DNA of 64,000 nt from Bolinopsis microptera (Eukaryota; Ctenophora; Tentaculata; Lobata; Bolinopsidae): positions 13,411,837 to 13,475,836 of the forward strand of contig NC_087073.1 of the NCBI RefSeq assembly GCF_026151205.1. Reading direction: 5' to 3'. The translations under genes and the position numbers were made by a program. Every line of letters begins with the position of its first letter. The stretch's first letter is position 1. Shown piece after piece: positions 11,908 to 22,136 of the stretch. The notes beneath the pieces were generated by a model. It was not told the origin of the DNA. It saw only the letters and a program-made list of their open reading frames with translations, and made no database searches.

Positions 11908-13050
11908 TATGCAATTTAGCACACGTCGGAGACGTCTCACATCAAAACCTTCGAATGAGGAAGAAACACAAGATAATTCGTCACGACAGAAGATAGTTTC
12001 TAGGATTCATTACAGGCTACAGATCTACAACTGTGATTTGATCTTGACAAATTAATAAGGACTTTATATAAGGACTTTATATATAAGGACTTTATATATT
12101 AGTTATTTATGGTGAGCGTAGAATTTTATGCAATATTAGAAAACAATCTGATCATATTTTTATGATTTGATTGACTCTAGGCTAGCTGACCTCTGCCTCG
12201 CCACCAACAACGCCGAAACAACTATCAACAAACTACATGATTGAAAATCATAAATAAGAGTCACAACATAAAAAAAATGCAACAAAGTATGTATCTAGTT
12301 TCACGGTAACCTCCACAGAACCGAACCCTGTACGATAACCTCCACAAAACCGAACCCTGCGACTTGGAAGACAAATCACCCGGGATCAATCCCGGTGTCT
12401 AGGTTGGCAAATGACTGGAAGACTGCTGAAAGCCACCGTGATAAGGGGTAAATAGCCAATACATTGCTTCAGGGATGCGATTACTACAACTAAACTATCG
12501 CTCTAAGTTACGATTTACCGTTCGTACTACAGACTTGAACATGTTTAAATTTAGTCGCTAATTAAGAACGGGATTCTGCCGAATTTACCTTGTAAAGTAA
12601 AACCCCGATTTACCGCGCCCCGATTTATCGCGGGTATTTCCTTTCCCCGGAATTTTTCAAAATGCACTAAAAATTTTTCCCGAAAATGTGTTTTTTCGAC
12701 AATTTTAATCCTTTTTTTAAGCATTTTGGTCACAATTTTTCGATAATTTGAGTTTTTTGTACCAGGGTCGCCCTAAAGACATGTCTGCGAAGTGTTCGAC
12801 AACTCTTCAGCATTTGAATCACTTCTAACTTAGACGTTCACGTTTACGGTTTATAGTGGAGTGATTATCCCTAAGATGTAGTAAACTTTATTGATCCCCT
12901 ATAGTATCAGTACTGAGGATACAACCCCTAACACAAGCTCATTAGCTTGGCTCTACGTGTGCTTGTTAGCTCAGGTGCTCGTTACTGCTTCTCGAATCAC
13001 CTATTTATAATCATAGTATGTTCTCATATTACCCCTTAAATCCTCTTTTG
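11908..13050. other. Intergenic stretch, no gene seen
   Basis: It holds a short tandem repeat (about 12055-12102, three copies of AAGGACTTTATAT) and no recognisable exon. Confidence 0.4.
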
Positions 13051-13057
13051 CTTGACA

Positions 13058-13905
13058 ATACTGACGTATTGTTATCCTGCTATACTGACGTATTGTTATC
13101 CTGCTATACTGACGTATTGTTATCATGCTATACTGACGTATTGTTATCCTGCTATACTGACGTATTGTTATCCTGCTATACTGACGTATTGTTATCCTGC
13201 TATACTGACGTATTGTTATCCTGTTATACTGACGTATTGTTATCATGCTATACTGACGTATTGTTATCCTGCTATACTGACGTATTGTTATCCTGCTATA
13301 CTGACGTATTGTTATCCTGCTATACTGACGTATTGTTATCCTGCTATACTGACGTATTGTTATCCTGCTATACTGACGTATTGTTATCATGCTATACTGA
13401 CGTATTGTTATCCTGCTATACTGACGTATTGTTATCCTGCTATACTGACGTATTGTTATCCTGCTATACTGACGTATTGTTATCCTGCTATACTGACGTA
13501 TTGTTATCATGCTATACTGACGTATTGTTATCCTGCTATACTGACGTATTGTTATCATGCTATACTGACGTATTGTTATCCTGCTATACTGACGTATTGT
13601 TATCCTGCTATACTGACGTATTGTTATCCTGCTATACTGACGTATTGTTATCCTGCTATACTGACGTATTGTTATCATGCTATACTGACGTATTGTTATC
13701 CTGCTATACTGACGTATTGTTATCATGCTATACTGACGTATTATTATCCTGCTATACTGACGTATTGTTATCCTGCTATACTGACGTATTGTTATCCTGC
13801 TATCCTGACGTATTGTTATCCTGCTATACTGACGTATTATTATCCTGCTATACTGAAGTATTCTTATCCTGCTATCCTGACGTATTGCTACCCTGTATAT
13901 AGTAA
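13058..13905. repeat. 24-bp minisatellite, about 35 copies
   Basis: The unit is TACTGACGTATTG followed by TTATCCTGCTA (24 bp). Because 24 is divisible by three, long ORFs of an 8-residue repeat are open on both strands; these are artefacts. Most copies are identical apart from a C/A change (ATCCTGC versus ATCATGC), and the last four or five copies are degenerate. Each unit contains TGACGTA, close to an ATF/CREB half-site. Confidence 0.97.
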
Positions 13906-13909
13906 GATT

Positions 13910-14922
13910 ATGACTCATCAGTATGGCTCAATTCATCAGGTATATATTATATAATATAGAGATATATATAGAGATATTCCAGAGACGTGTGTAAAAAAGT
14001 TTTACTTTAGTACTATACATTTTACAGGTTTATTTTGTGAACTTAAGTGATATGATTTTCTGAGAATCAGTTATCAGTATTTGATATGAGATAAGATAAG
14101 AGTATATTTTTTCACAGCTTTTAGTTCCTTTTTAAAATTTCCGTTCATCAGATTTTCCCACTTCTTTTAGTTTCTATATTATATATTCTCAATTGTATAT
14201 GATTCGTATTTTTTATAGTTGCTTTAATGATATAATTTCTCAGAATTGATGTTAATAAATGATGCAAAGAATTACGAGGATCTAGTCAAAACCGCTTTTT
14301 TTATTGTGTAGAAGTTCGGCAATGAAATATATATATATATATTATATATATATAATACATATAGAGCAAGATATGTGTTCTTAAAAAATCGATCCGACAT
14401 GAAGACTGCAGCAGAAAACGATTACTACGAAGAGAAATTAGCAATGTCTCAATTTACATTTCACACCCGATCCTCCTCAGTCCTCAAGATACAAATAATG
14501 ATTTAATACTCGTTGAAACACCTTGAAACGACCAATATAATATTATCTAAAGTTTCAAAGTTCTAAACGATTAAATAATGAACTCTACCGCTAGATAAAG
14601 AGAAAGAAATACCTTTTCAGAATACACCATGTCCTTCACTTGGGACAGCAGCGACGATACGTCCTAATCGTTTAACTGGACTGGTAAGTGGTAAGCCATG
14701 AGAGATGGAAATTTAATATTGTATAATATTATCCTCTGTAATTACTTATCAGGCTGTCTAGCGAGGTTATAAGATGAGCTCCTTCGCATGAAATATCAAA
14801 CATGGGTATTGGGTAAGAATTCCTGTGCTTTTTTAGAACTCCTGTGCTGTTATGATCAATCATAATATATAATATTATATATTATTATTATATATATTAT
14901 TATATTATTATATATACCGACA
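13910..14922. other. AT-rich stretch with (TA)n tracts
   Basis: (TA)n microsatellites lie at about 14327-14358 and 14868-14918. No exon was seen. The second tract abuts the truncated 5' end of the Penelope-like element. Confidence 0.6.
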
Positions 14923-16251
14923 GGAGGCAGTATCTGTGTACAACTTGCAAACATAGCAGTATACCATGTCATGCGTGAGCAAGTCTATACAGACACGGAA
15001 CTAATGGAACCTGTAAAATCGGTCAAGAGATACATAGACGACGGCTGTGGAGTATTCCATGGTACGAAAAGACAGTTTTCAAAATTCATCGCGACTGTCA
15101 ACTCAAGGCTAGCAGAACTTGGCCTCCACATTGATGAGAACATCATAGAAGATAACAATGTTTATGTGTCGTTCTTAGACATCAAATTTTGTTTCGACAC
15201 CGCAGGTGATCTTCAGACAGACCTCCATGTTAAAGAGACTGATGCCCGCTCCTACCTGTACTTCGGTTCCCACCACCCGAACCATACATTCAGCAGCATA
15301 GTCTATAGTGCATGTCTGAGACTCCGGCGAATCATCAATGATAACGACAGACTCCGAAAACAAATTGATGAATTAAAAACCTTTTTCTTCCAATCCAACT
15401 ACCCTAAAACTATGGTAGATAACATCAGTGAAAAGGTCAAAGGCTTCGAAAGATGTCTCAAACCACTGGACAACTCAAACAGCAATGTCCTGGTACCAAA
15501 GTCTCCAGAACCAGCAGTCCGCGTTATTTCAACATTTGGCAGTGATCAAGAGTTAGTAGAATCGGTGCAAAGATTGGAACCAGAACTCAGTAGAACCAGG
15601 AGCTTCTCAGGATTATCTGGTTCCCATACAAGTGGAAACACCCCAGGCTCCCCAATATCATCTAGAGCCGGTACATCACGCCCTATCTTCAAATTCGTCA
15701 GACGTACTGGAACATCATTTAGAAGGAAGTTAGTCAAAGCAAAACAGTTTGCGGATGACTTAACCCAACCTCACACAAGACCATGTGGGGGCAGACACTG
15801 CGGTACCTGTAACATCATATCTCCACATCCATCAATAACAGTCAATGGACAGCGAGCCAAAGCAGTGACTGGTACATGTGTCAGCTACAATGTTGTATAC
15901 CTCTTCAGTTGCCAACTTTGTAACATGTGTTATGTAGGAAGAACGGTGCAGCCCCTCAGGGCACGAGTAAACGAACATCGCGCCCATTACTACAAACTCA
16001 TTTCGGACAATACGTTTGTCCCTGAAGAAAACGACGACGGATTCAGCTTGGGTAAACACCTTGTAGAAGTTCATAACATGAAACAACGTGACAATTTTAA
16101 CCAGGCTTATAAAGTGTCAATTCTCAGTAATAGTAGCCCAAGAACTCTAGAAGTGGATGAACACCGTTATATTCAGAAACTTAGAACTATACGTCCATTG
16201 GGGCTCAATGCCATGGACCCGTTTGGGATTCCATTATTGGATTTATCTTAA
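14923..16251 (+). mobile_element. Penelope-like element, 5'-truncated: RT C-terminal part + GIY-YIG endonuclease
   Basis: The open frame enters from the (TA)n tract with a PTGGS...QLAN segment (RT motif B region). The first ATG is at 14971. About 20 codons later comes the catalytic RYIDDG box (about 15027-15044), then thumb sequence, a Ser-rich linker and a C-terminal GIY-YIG nuclease. That nuclease has a CGGRHCGTC cysteine cluster (about 15784-15812), NVVYLF followed by CYVGRT (about 15888-15942), and NEHR. This order (RT, then C-terminal GIY-YIG) is the canonical EN+ Penelope-like layout. The RT fingers and motif A are missing, so the copy is dead on arrival, yet 426 codons remain open, suggesting a young insertion. 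The clade (Neptune, Poseidon or Hydra type) cannot be decided from the sequence alone. The 3' flank runs to about 16566, where the long-TIR element begins. Confidence 0.93.
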
Positions 16252-16575
16252 ATGTTTTCTATTGCATTGGGGCACAAGAGTTATGTTTTAAAAAAATATT
16301 CATATCGTTTTTAGTTGTGTCATTTCATTTCCAATGTTACACTTTGTAGGAACTGATATTAACCGAGTTTCTGATTCAGGATGTTACTGAAGATAGTAAT
16401 GAAAATGTTTTAACGCCTCAGTACTGTGTTTTACTACAGCTCAACCTGCTCAGTCTGACTATTTGGGAATTTAAACTCTTGATATAATAAATTATAAAGC
16501 AAGATCAAGATGCAAGAGTTCGCAAAGGATTAACCAGACAACACAAGAAGACAGGAACCAATAAGAAGATCTCAG

Positions 16576-17191
16576 TAGGGCCTGTCATGATATCATGGAT
16601 CGCTTAGGTTCCACCAGGATCTGGTAGTCCTCATAATTCTGCGGCCTCTATGTATCGTCATCTCGAACAACTCCGTAAGACCCTTGTGAGTTTGGCATGT
16701 GAAAATTTGCAGCCTTCCAGACATTGATTGGGTTAACGAGGTGTCGTACGTCACCTCAAGATCGGGTGACAGGGGGCTGACCAGGCCAGAACCCAATTGA
16801 TTAGGTCTGTGGTAACGTTATTATGAGCCTGAGGTCACGTGACTGTGACGTCACCAGAGCTTGTTCTCCGTTTCCCGCTCATTGGACCAGGTGAGCTTGC
16901 ATGCTTGTGAATGTGGGTGTAAGTACAGCTGTACTGTAGTTTATATCTAATTACCCACTATTATAGAAACCGTAAATTTATTTTCTGACAGAAAGCTAGA
17001 AATTTACCAAAATATCGACATTGTTATAAACTTATTTTGATGAACATTCCTGAAGCTGACCTAAAATTGCACGAGAAATCGATTAAACTTGGTTTCAGAG
17101 CTCAACAATGCTTCCTTATGCCTTAAAATCCATTTTTATCGATACAATCAACATTATGATCCTGTTTATCAATTAGTAACAGGTAACAAAT
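16576..17191 (+). repeat. Left TIR of long-TIR element
   Basis: Reverse complement of 20142-20751. A 67-codon ORF appears on the minus strand here and again on plus in the other arm. It is simply the duplicated arm and shows no family resemblance. Confidence 0.92.
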
Positions 17192-17215
17192 ACGCAGAAA
17201 CAACCATCACACCTA

Positions 17216-18098
17216 CCTTATCGGACCTTATTTGGACGGACATTAATTGAACGCTGGAGGCCCTTACGTTCATCTTAATGTCCGTTCAAATAAAGTCCGT
17301 TCATTTAAGGTCCGTCCAAGTAAAAGTCCGTTGAATTTTTTTCAAACATTTTTCCACTTTGAACTTTTTGTCCAGAATATGACAACTATGAGAACTTTAT
17401 TGTGCCTTAAGTTAACGAAGGAAAGGTTCTCCTTGGTCTGCCAGAAGCACAGAAAACTCTACTAGTATATGAGGTTTTCAAGGGTCACTTGGCGGAAAAA
17501 GTCAACGGAATTATGGCACTCAACAACATAGTTCATGAGTTAGTCCCCGCCAACATGACAAACTTTTTCCAGCCTCTAGATATTACGGTAAATCGTGTTG
17601 CCAAGGACATTGCTCGACGTTGTTATAGTTCATATTACTCAGGGGAGGTAATGAAACAGTGCTAGGAAAACTCCAAGTGATTAAGGTTAACCTTAAGTTG
17701 TCTAAGATAAAACCACTTCACGCCGAATGGCTTGTAAAAGTTAACACTGAAATGCAGGACCGGGGTAGTTTGATAAAAAAGGTTTCCATAAAGCTAGAAA
17801 TCACTGATGCTTTAAGCATGGACTATTTCATGCACGAAAACCCATTTGATGAAGATGATATGTGATATTAGAAACTGATCATGTACACATACTTTGACAT
17901 TTTTACTGCTTAACGACTGCTATTCTTACTTACTGTATAAAAAATGGATTTAAAAATAATTTGCTGAAATAAAAAACGTCAAAAAATGAAAAAAATTCGG
18001 ATTTTTGATGGTTTTGAATACCTTCTAGCGTTCATATTAATGTCCGTTCATAATTATGTCCGATCATTTAATGTTCGTCCAAATAAGGTATGATAAGG
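17216..18098 (+). mobile_element. Nested pogo-like transposon remnant
   Basis: The left end CCTTATCGGACCTTATTTGG and the right end (CCAAATAAGGTATGATAAGG) are inverted copies flanked by TA on both sides, as expected for Tc1/mariner/pogo elements. Inside each end are repeated GTCCGTTCA subterminal motifs, four or more on the left. The interior encodes a decayed DDE transposase fragment. A second copy of the right end lies at about 18935-19099, again followed by TA. Either a second truncated copy or a tandem rearrangement is therefore present inside the long-TIR element. Confidence 0.8.
17420..17868 (+). pseudogene. Pogo-like DDE transposase, C-terminal fragment, frameshifted
   Basis: The first frame (about 17437-17664) reads LLVYEVFKGH, then LVPANMTNFFQPLD and AKDIARR. 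In DDE_1 (pogo/Tigger-type) transposases the VF(K/R)G and VPxNMTxxFQPLDxxVN blocks flank the second catalytic region. It ends at a TAG, and the homology continues in another frame at 17659-17865 with LKLSKIKPLHAEWLV, another conserved C-terminal block, ending in an acidic tail (DEDD). The N-terminal HTH and first catalytic Asp region are missing. The transposase would cut and paste the element at TA, but this copy cannot. Confidence 0.85.
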
Positions 18099-18360
18099 TA
18101 TGTGAATACTCTATTTTAATAACCTTTCAAAAGTGGGATGCTCGGTTCACGCAGGTAATTTTCACTAGGAGTACCGGGAAGAAACAGTATTATATAGGAC
18201 TCACACAATTTAGTACACTGATATTTGCAGATAAGAATTGGGCAATTTGCGTTTATTATGTAATCAAAATTTTCGTTTTTTAAACCAATTTTCGTTTAGT
18301 AAGTGTTTTGCGATTACTAATCTTGATTACTTAATATAGGAGGGGGGTTGGGTCTTGATT

Positions 18361-18361
18361 A

Positions 18362-18394
<33 letters not shown>

Positions 18395-18478
18395 CAAACC
18401 TTGATTACGTAATATAGGGGAGGGGGGGGGGGTTCGGTCTTGATTACGGTTGATTACGGAGGGGGGGGGGGGGGGGGT
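18361..18478 (+). repeat. Long poly-G runs
   Basis: Three G-runs sit between related TTGATTACG(TAATATA) segments: about 31 uninterrupted G at 18363-18393, about 11 at 18422-18432, and about 18 at 18460-18477. They would favour G-quadruplex structure and may vary in length between individuals or assemblies. Confidence 0.9.
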
Positions 18479-18699
18479 AAAAATTGCCAAAATATTGATT
18501 ACGTAATATGTGAACGACCCCTTCATAGTACAACTTTATTGAAATGACAACATAATAGAAGAGTATTAAAATATTTTTCTAACATCAAAATGTCAATAAG
18601 TTCCGCGCCGTCTATTGTCCTTTGAACCCGCTACTGCTAGTATATAGTTGCAACAAATGATAAAACTAAGTAAGTAAATTTGATAATACATTTTTGAAC

Positions 18700-18960
18700 T
18701 TAAAAAGGTTCTATACTGCGGTCGGCTGCTGTAATGTAATATATTGAGTGTTGAGTATTAAGATTCTTATATCATATGCTATTGTTTTAGTAACAATAAA
18801 TAGTACGTTTTCGTAACAAAAAAATTTAAAAATAAAAATTGTACGTTGAACTTAAAACTGTTCTGTATTGCGGTCGGCTGCTGCAATGTAATATAGAGTA
18901 TTGAGTATTGAGACGCTTATATTATATGCTATTGTATAAAAAATGGATTTAAAGGTCATT
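18700..18960. repeat. ~145-bp imperfect tandem duplication
   Basis: Two copies contain GCGGTCGGCTGCTG(T/C)AATGTAATAT and a following TATGCTATTGT, at about 18700-18795 and 18845-18935. The second copy runs directly into the extra pogo-like right end. Confidence 0.8.
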
Positions 18961-19204
18961 AGCTGGTATACAAAAACTTCAAAGAAATGAAAAAAATTCA
19001 GATTTTTGATGGTTTTGAATGCATTCTAGCGTTCATATTAATGTCCGTTCATAATAATGTCCGTTCATTTAATGTCCGTCCAAATAAGGTCCGATAAGGT
19101 ACATTGCATTCTTAATAACGGGTCGATTTCGAGTGACCAATAATCGTCGTGATGATACGTCATGTGTTCCTGATCATCATAAGCAATCAAGAGACAGGAG
19201 CGGC

Positions 19205-20005
19205 AAGGTCAAAAGGAAATCGCGGCACTTGCAGAATTGCGATTTTCCTCATTCCCTGCGACAAATCGCGATTTTTGACGTTTGCCGAGACAAAAAGATC
19301 TTCGCGACAAATTGCGATTATTCCAGGTCTCTGAGGACCAAATTTGCGCATTCTCCTTTAAATCCGAGGGCCAAATATCACGTTCTTTATAATTATATGG
19401 AACTAATCACATCCACAGCCTTCCGAATGTAGGTACGGACCGAAAAAGTATTTTCGGCTCATAATGCTCAGGGAAGCATGAAACATGAACAAAAGTAGTT
19501 TCCAGAAAAACTTTGAAAATAATTTGGATTTAGAAAATTTCGGTCTGAGTCATTCTCGATAGGTACAATTAGGATAAGCAAAGTGCCTCAATATGTAAGT
19601 TACTCTCCTTATTTCTATATAAACATAACTTTTATAATAATTCTTACGCAATAATTATAATAATTTTCTATTATCACTAGAAGCCGCACAGACCTACTAT
19701 CTACACACAAACCAACTAGTAATTTTCATTACCCTAATCCTATGAACCAGTGCATCCCTAATTCATAATTCGTGTAACAACATCATGAAGAAGAGTCTGT
19801 TTAGATTCGATCTTAACACTTAAGATTATTAATATAGATGCTATTGTTTTGCCTGACGAGCCTGTCGCTCCCTAATCTATCTATACTAACAAGCTAGTTA
19901 ACGAATTTATGACTTAGCTCCGCAAATTCGCCGCGATTTTGCCTAGTTTGACTTGTCGCGGCGCCGCGATTTTTGGCCCAAATAATCGCGATTTTCTTTT
20001 GTCCT
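19205..20005 (+). repeat. Cluster of GCGATTTT motifs
   Basis: Copies of (A/C)(A/T)(T/C)(C/G)GCGATTTTT occur near 19240, 19266, 19312, 19932, 19968 and 19988, in the same orientation in two groups about 600 bp apart. Repeated short motifs like this often mark transposase-binding subterminal regions. The matching element is not identified. Confidence 0.4.
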
Positions 20006-20141
20006 TGAGAAGAGGCGGTTGCTTTAAATCAATGGTTTACGTTATTTTTGTGAATTCGACCCCTGTTGAAACGGTTATCACACTTTGTAACTGCATATGT
20101 ATTGAGGATAGCTTCACAAATAAGAAGATCAGTAAATAAAA

Positions 20142-20751
20142 TTGTTACTTGTTAATAATTAATCAACAGGATCATAATGTTGATTGTATCGATAAAAAAT
20201 GGATTTTAAGGTATAACTATAATGAAGCATTGCTGAGCTCTGAAACCAAGTTTAATCGATTTCTCGTGCAATTTTAGGTCAGCTTCAGGAATGTTCATCA
20301 AAATAAGTTTATAACAATGTCGATATTTTGGTAAATTTCTAGCTTTCTGTCAGAAAATAAATTTACGGTTTCTATAATAGGGGGTAATTAGATATAAACT
20401 ACAGTACAGCTGTACTTACACCCACATTCACAAGCAAAAACGGAGAACAAGCTCTGGTGACGTCACAGTCACGTGACCTCACAGTCATGTGACCTCAGGC
20501 TCATAATAACGTTACCACAGACTCAATCAATTGGGTTCTGGCCTGGTCAGCCCCCTGTCACCCGATCTTGAGGTGACGTACGACACCTCGTTAACCCAAT
20601 CAATGTCTGGAAGGCTGCAAATTTTCACATGCCAAACTCACAAGGGTCTTACGGAGTTGTGCGAGATGACGATATATAGAGGCCGCAGAATTATGAGGAC
20701 TACCAGTTCCTGGTGGAACCTAAGCGATCCATGATATCATGACAGGCCCTA
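20142..20751 (-). repeat. Right TIR of long-TIR element
   Basis: Partner of 16576-17191. It contains an extra copy of a GTCACGTGACCTCACAG-like segment near 20460-20495. Confidence 0.92.
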
Positions 20752-21626
20752 AGATCTCAGGTAAAATTAGTAAATTAACAAGAAAATTAGTAAATTAACA
20801 AGATATTGTTCAAGTGCAGATTGTTCAATTGCGGATGTTCGAGGAGTAAATGGTGGGTAGGACCACGTCAAACAATTGTGCGAGGTGGTCACTTAAATGA
20901 ATACGCAGTGCTCTACAATAAAATTACGTCTGGATCTGCAATCTGCATGGAACACGTATAATCATGCTGCTTTCATTTTCAAGTTAATTCTAAATGCCAC
21001 CACCTCTAATCGACTTCAGGAAGACAAATTTCTGAAGTCGATATACATATTATCTTAATATTATATTGTGGAAGAATGGAAAATATTCGAAAATATATCA
21101 TTAAAGTCAACAAAATCTATTATCGAATTGATTTGTGGGTCAAAAGAGCGACCAAACAAGGGTTGGAAATATTTCGGGCAGATGGATGCAATGGCTAATT
21201 CCTAATATTTTTGACAACGATTAAACTAGTGATTATTTTTTTCGTCACGTCATAAAAAGTCAATTCATCCACTGGTCCACTGTCATTTTTGTTGTTGAAA
21301 TCTTGAAAGATTTCGAAACAAAACGTTAAGAAAGTTTTATATCTTGACCTTTAAACCAGCGAACCCACAATAAAGACCAAAACAACAATAACTTCGAGCG
21401 TTTGTTTTTATGAGAACGATCCAATCTTGTTAATGAAAATCTATTTATTTATAAAGAGTCAATTTATTAGGGCGACACAAAACAAATGAAATTTTATCAA
21501 CTATCAACAAAAATCGGAAATTCAGGTTGCAAAGGTAAATTATAGTTTACGTACAGTATTCTGTGTATTGTTGCACGACAACAATAATACTCCTGATTTC
21601 AAGGTGGGGTAGAGAATCACCATGGT

Positions 21627-21672
21627 AACGTGACAACATACGTGACAACCCACGTGACAAGCCACGTGACAC
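21627..21672. repeat. 12-bp tandem array with ACGTGAC boxes
   Basis: Four consecutive 12-bp units share ACGTGACA; two carry full CACGTG. On both strands the array gives an incidental Thr/Val-rich ORF. The repeat core matches the palindromic E-box used by bHLH-ZIP factors. Confidence 0.7.
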
Positions 21673-22026
21673 TTTGGAGTTGTGGAACTGACACTGTTTC
21701 AGTTGCTGATTCATGTACATTCCCTTTATTCGTAACACTATGTCCCGTTATCTCAGCAAATACACAAATTACCGTATTCTCCTGTACGGAAGGTAAGGTA
21801 AATAGAGCCGTCACATCACTTCCCAAAATGTAGCGAGGAACAGAAAGGCCAGAGTCTCAATAATGAACAGTCAGGAGATGAGGTCAGATGAAGAGCACTA
21901 TCCTCGAGATGTCCACCATCCTTCAGGAGATCAGAAAGTATACACAAGATCAAAGCAACCGACAAACTGAACAGGATGGTCCGATATTAATATCTCACGC
22001 ACAGAGACTAGTGTAATATTAACAGG

Positions 22027-22136
22027 TAAGGTGGGCCAAAATGAACGTAACGTCAAAAGGAATTGCAAACAGCTTCTCCGTCTGATCTCTTAATAAAGTC
22101 CACCTTTAAAAGGTGGGCCACAATAAACTTTTACAT
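22027..22136. repeat. MITE half-sites (AGGTGGGCCA family)
   Basis: AGGTGGGCCAAAATGAAC at 22027 and AAAGGTGGGCCACAATAAAC at 22106 match the ends of the MITE at 11758-11903, but in the same orientation. They are probably fragments rather than an intact element. Confidence 0.5.

Larger units (their letters stand above)
16576..20751. mobile_element. Long-TIR DNA transposon with 9-bp TSD (Mutator-like, non-autonomous)
   Basis: The terminal inverted repeats are about 610 bp (16576 to about 17191 and about 20142-20751) and begin TAGGGCCTGTCATGATATCA. The element is flanked by a perfect 9-bp direct repeat, AGATCTCAG, at 16567-16575 and 20752-20760. Long TIRs with 9-bp duplications are the signature of Mutator-like elements, although other superfamilies can also give 8-9 bp. 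The arms differ by indels: about 33 bp is present only in the left arm near 16875, and a ~20-bp CACGTGAC-containing duplication only in the right arm near 20470. No MULE transposase was found. The interior is AT-rich and carries a nested pogo-like transposon, G-runs and a tandem duplication. It lies immediately downstream of the Penelope-like fragment. Confidence 0.88.

Noticed and set aside
12362-12392. CCCGGGATCAATCCCGG as a possible tRNA arm
   Set aside because: No cloverleaf partners or A/B boxes at suitable spacing could be found.
13058-13905. CRISPR-like regular repeats
   Set aside because: The units are contiguous without unique spacers, in a eukaryotic genome; it is a minisatellite. 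The same holds for 52894-53840.
13001-13954. Three ORFs of about 300 codons on both strands
   Set aside because: The 24-bp unit is a multiple of three without stops, so all these frames are open by construction; no start context or splice signals.
16593-16796. 67-codon ORF repeated on the opposite strand at 20531-20734
   Set aside because: Its recurrence is explained by the terminal inverted repeats of the long-TIR element, not by gene duplication.
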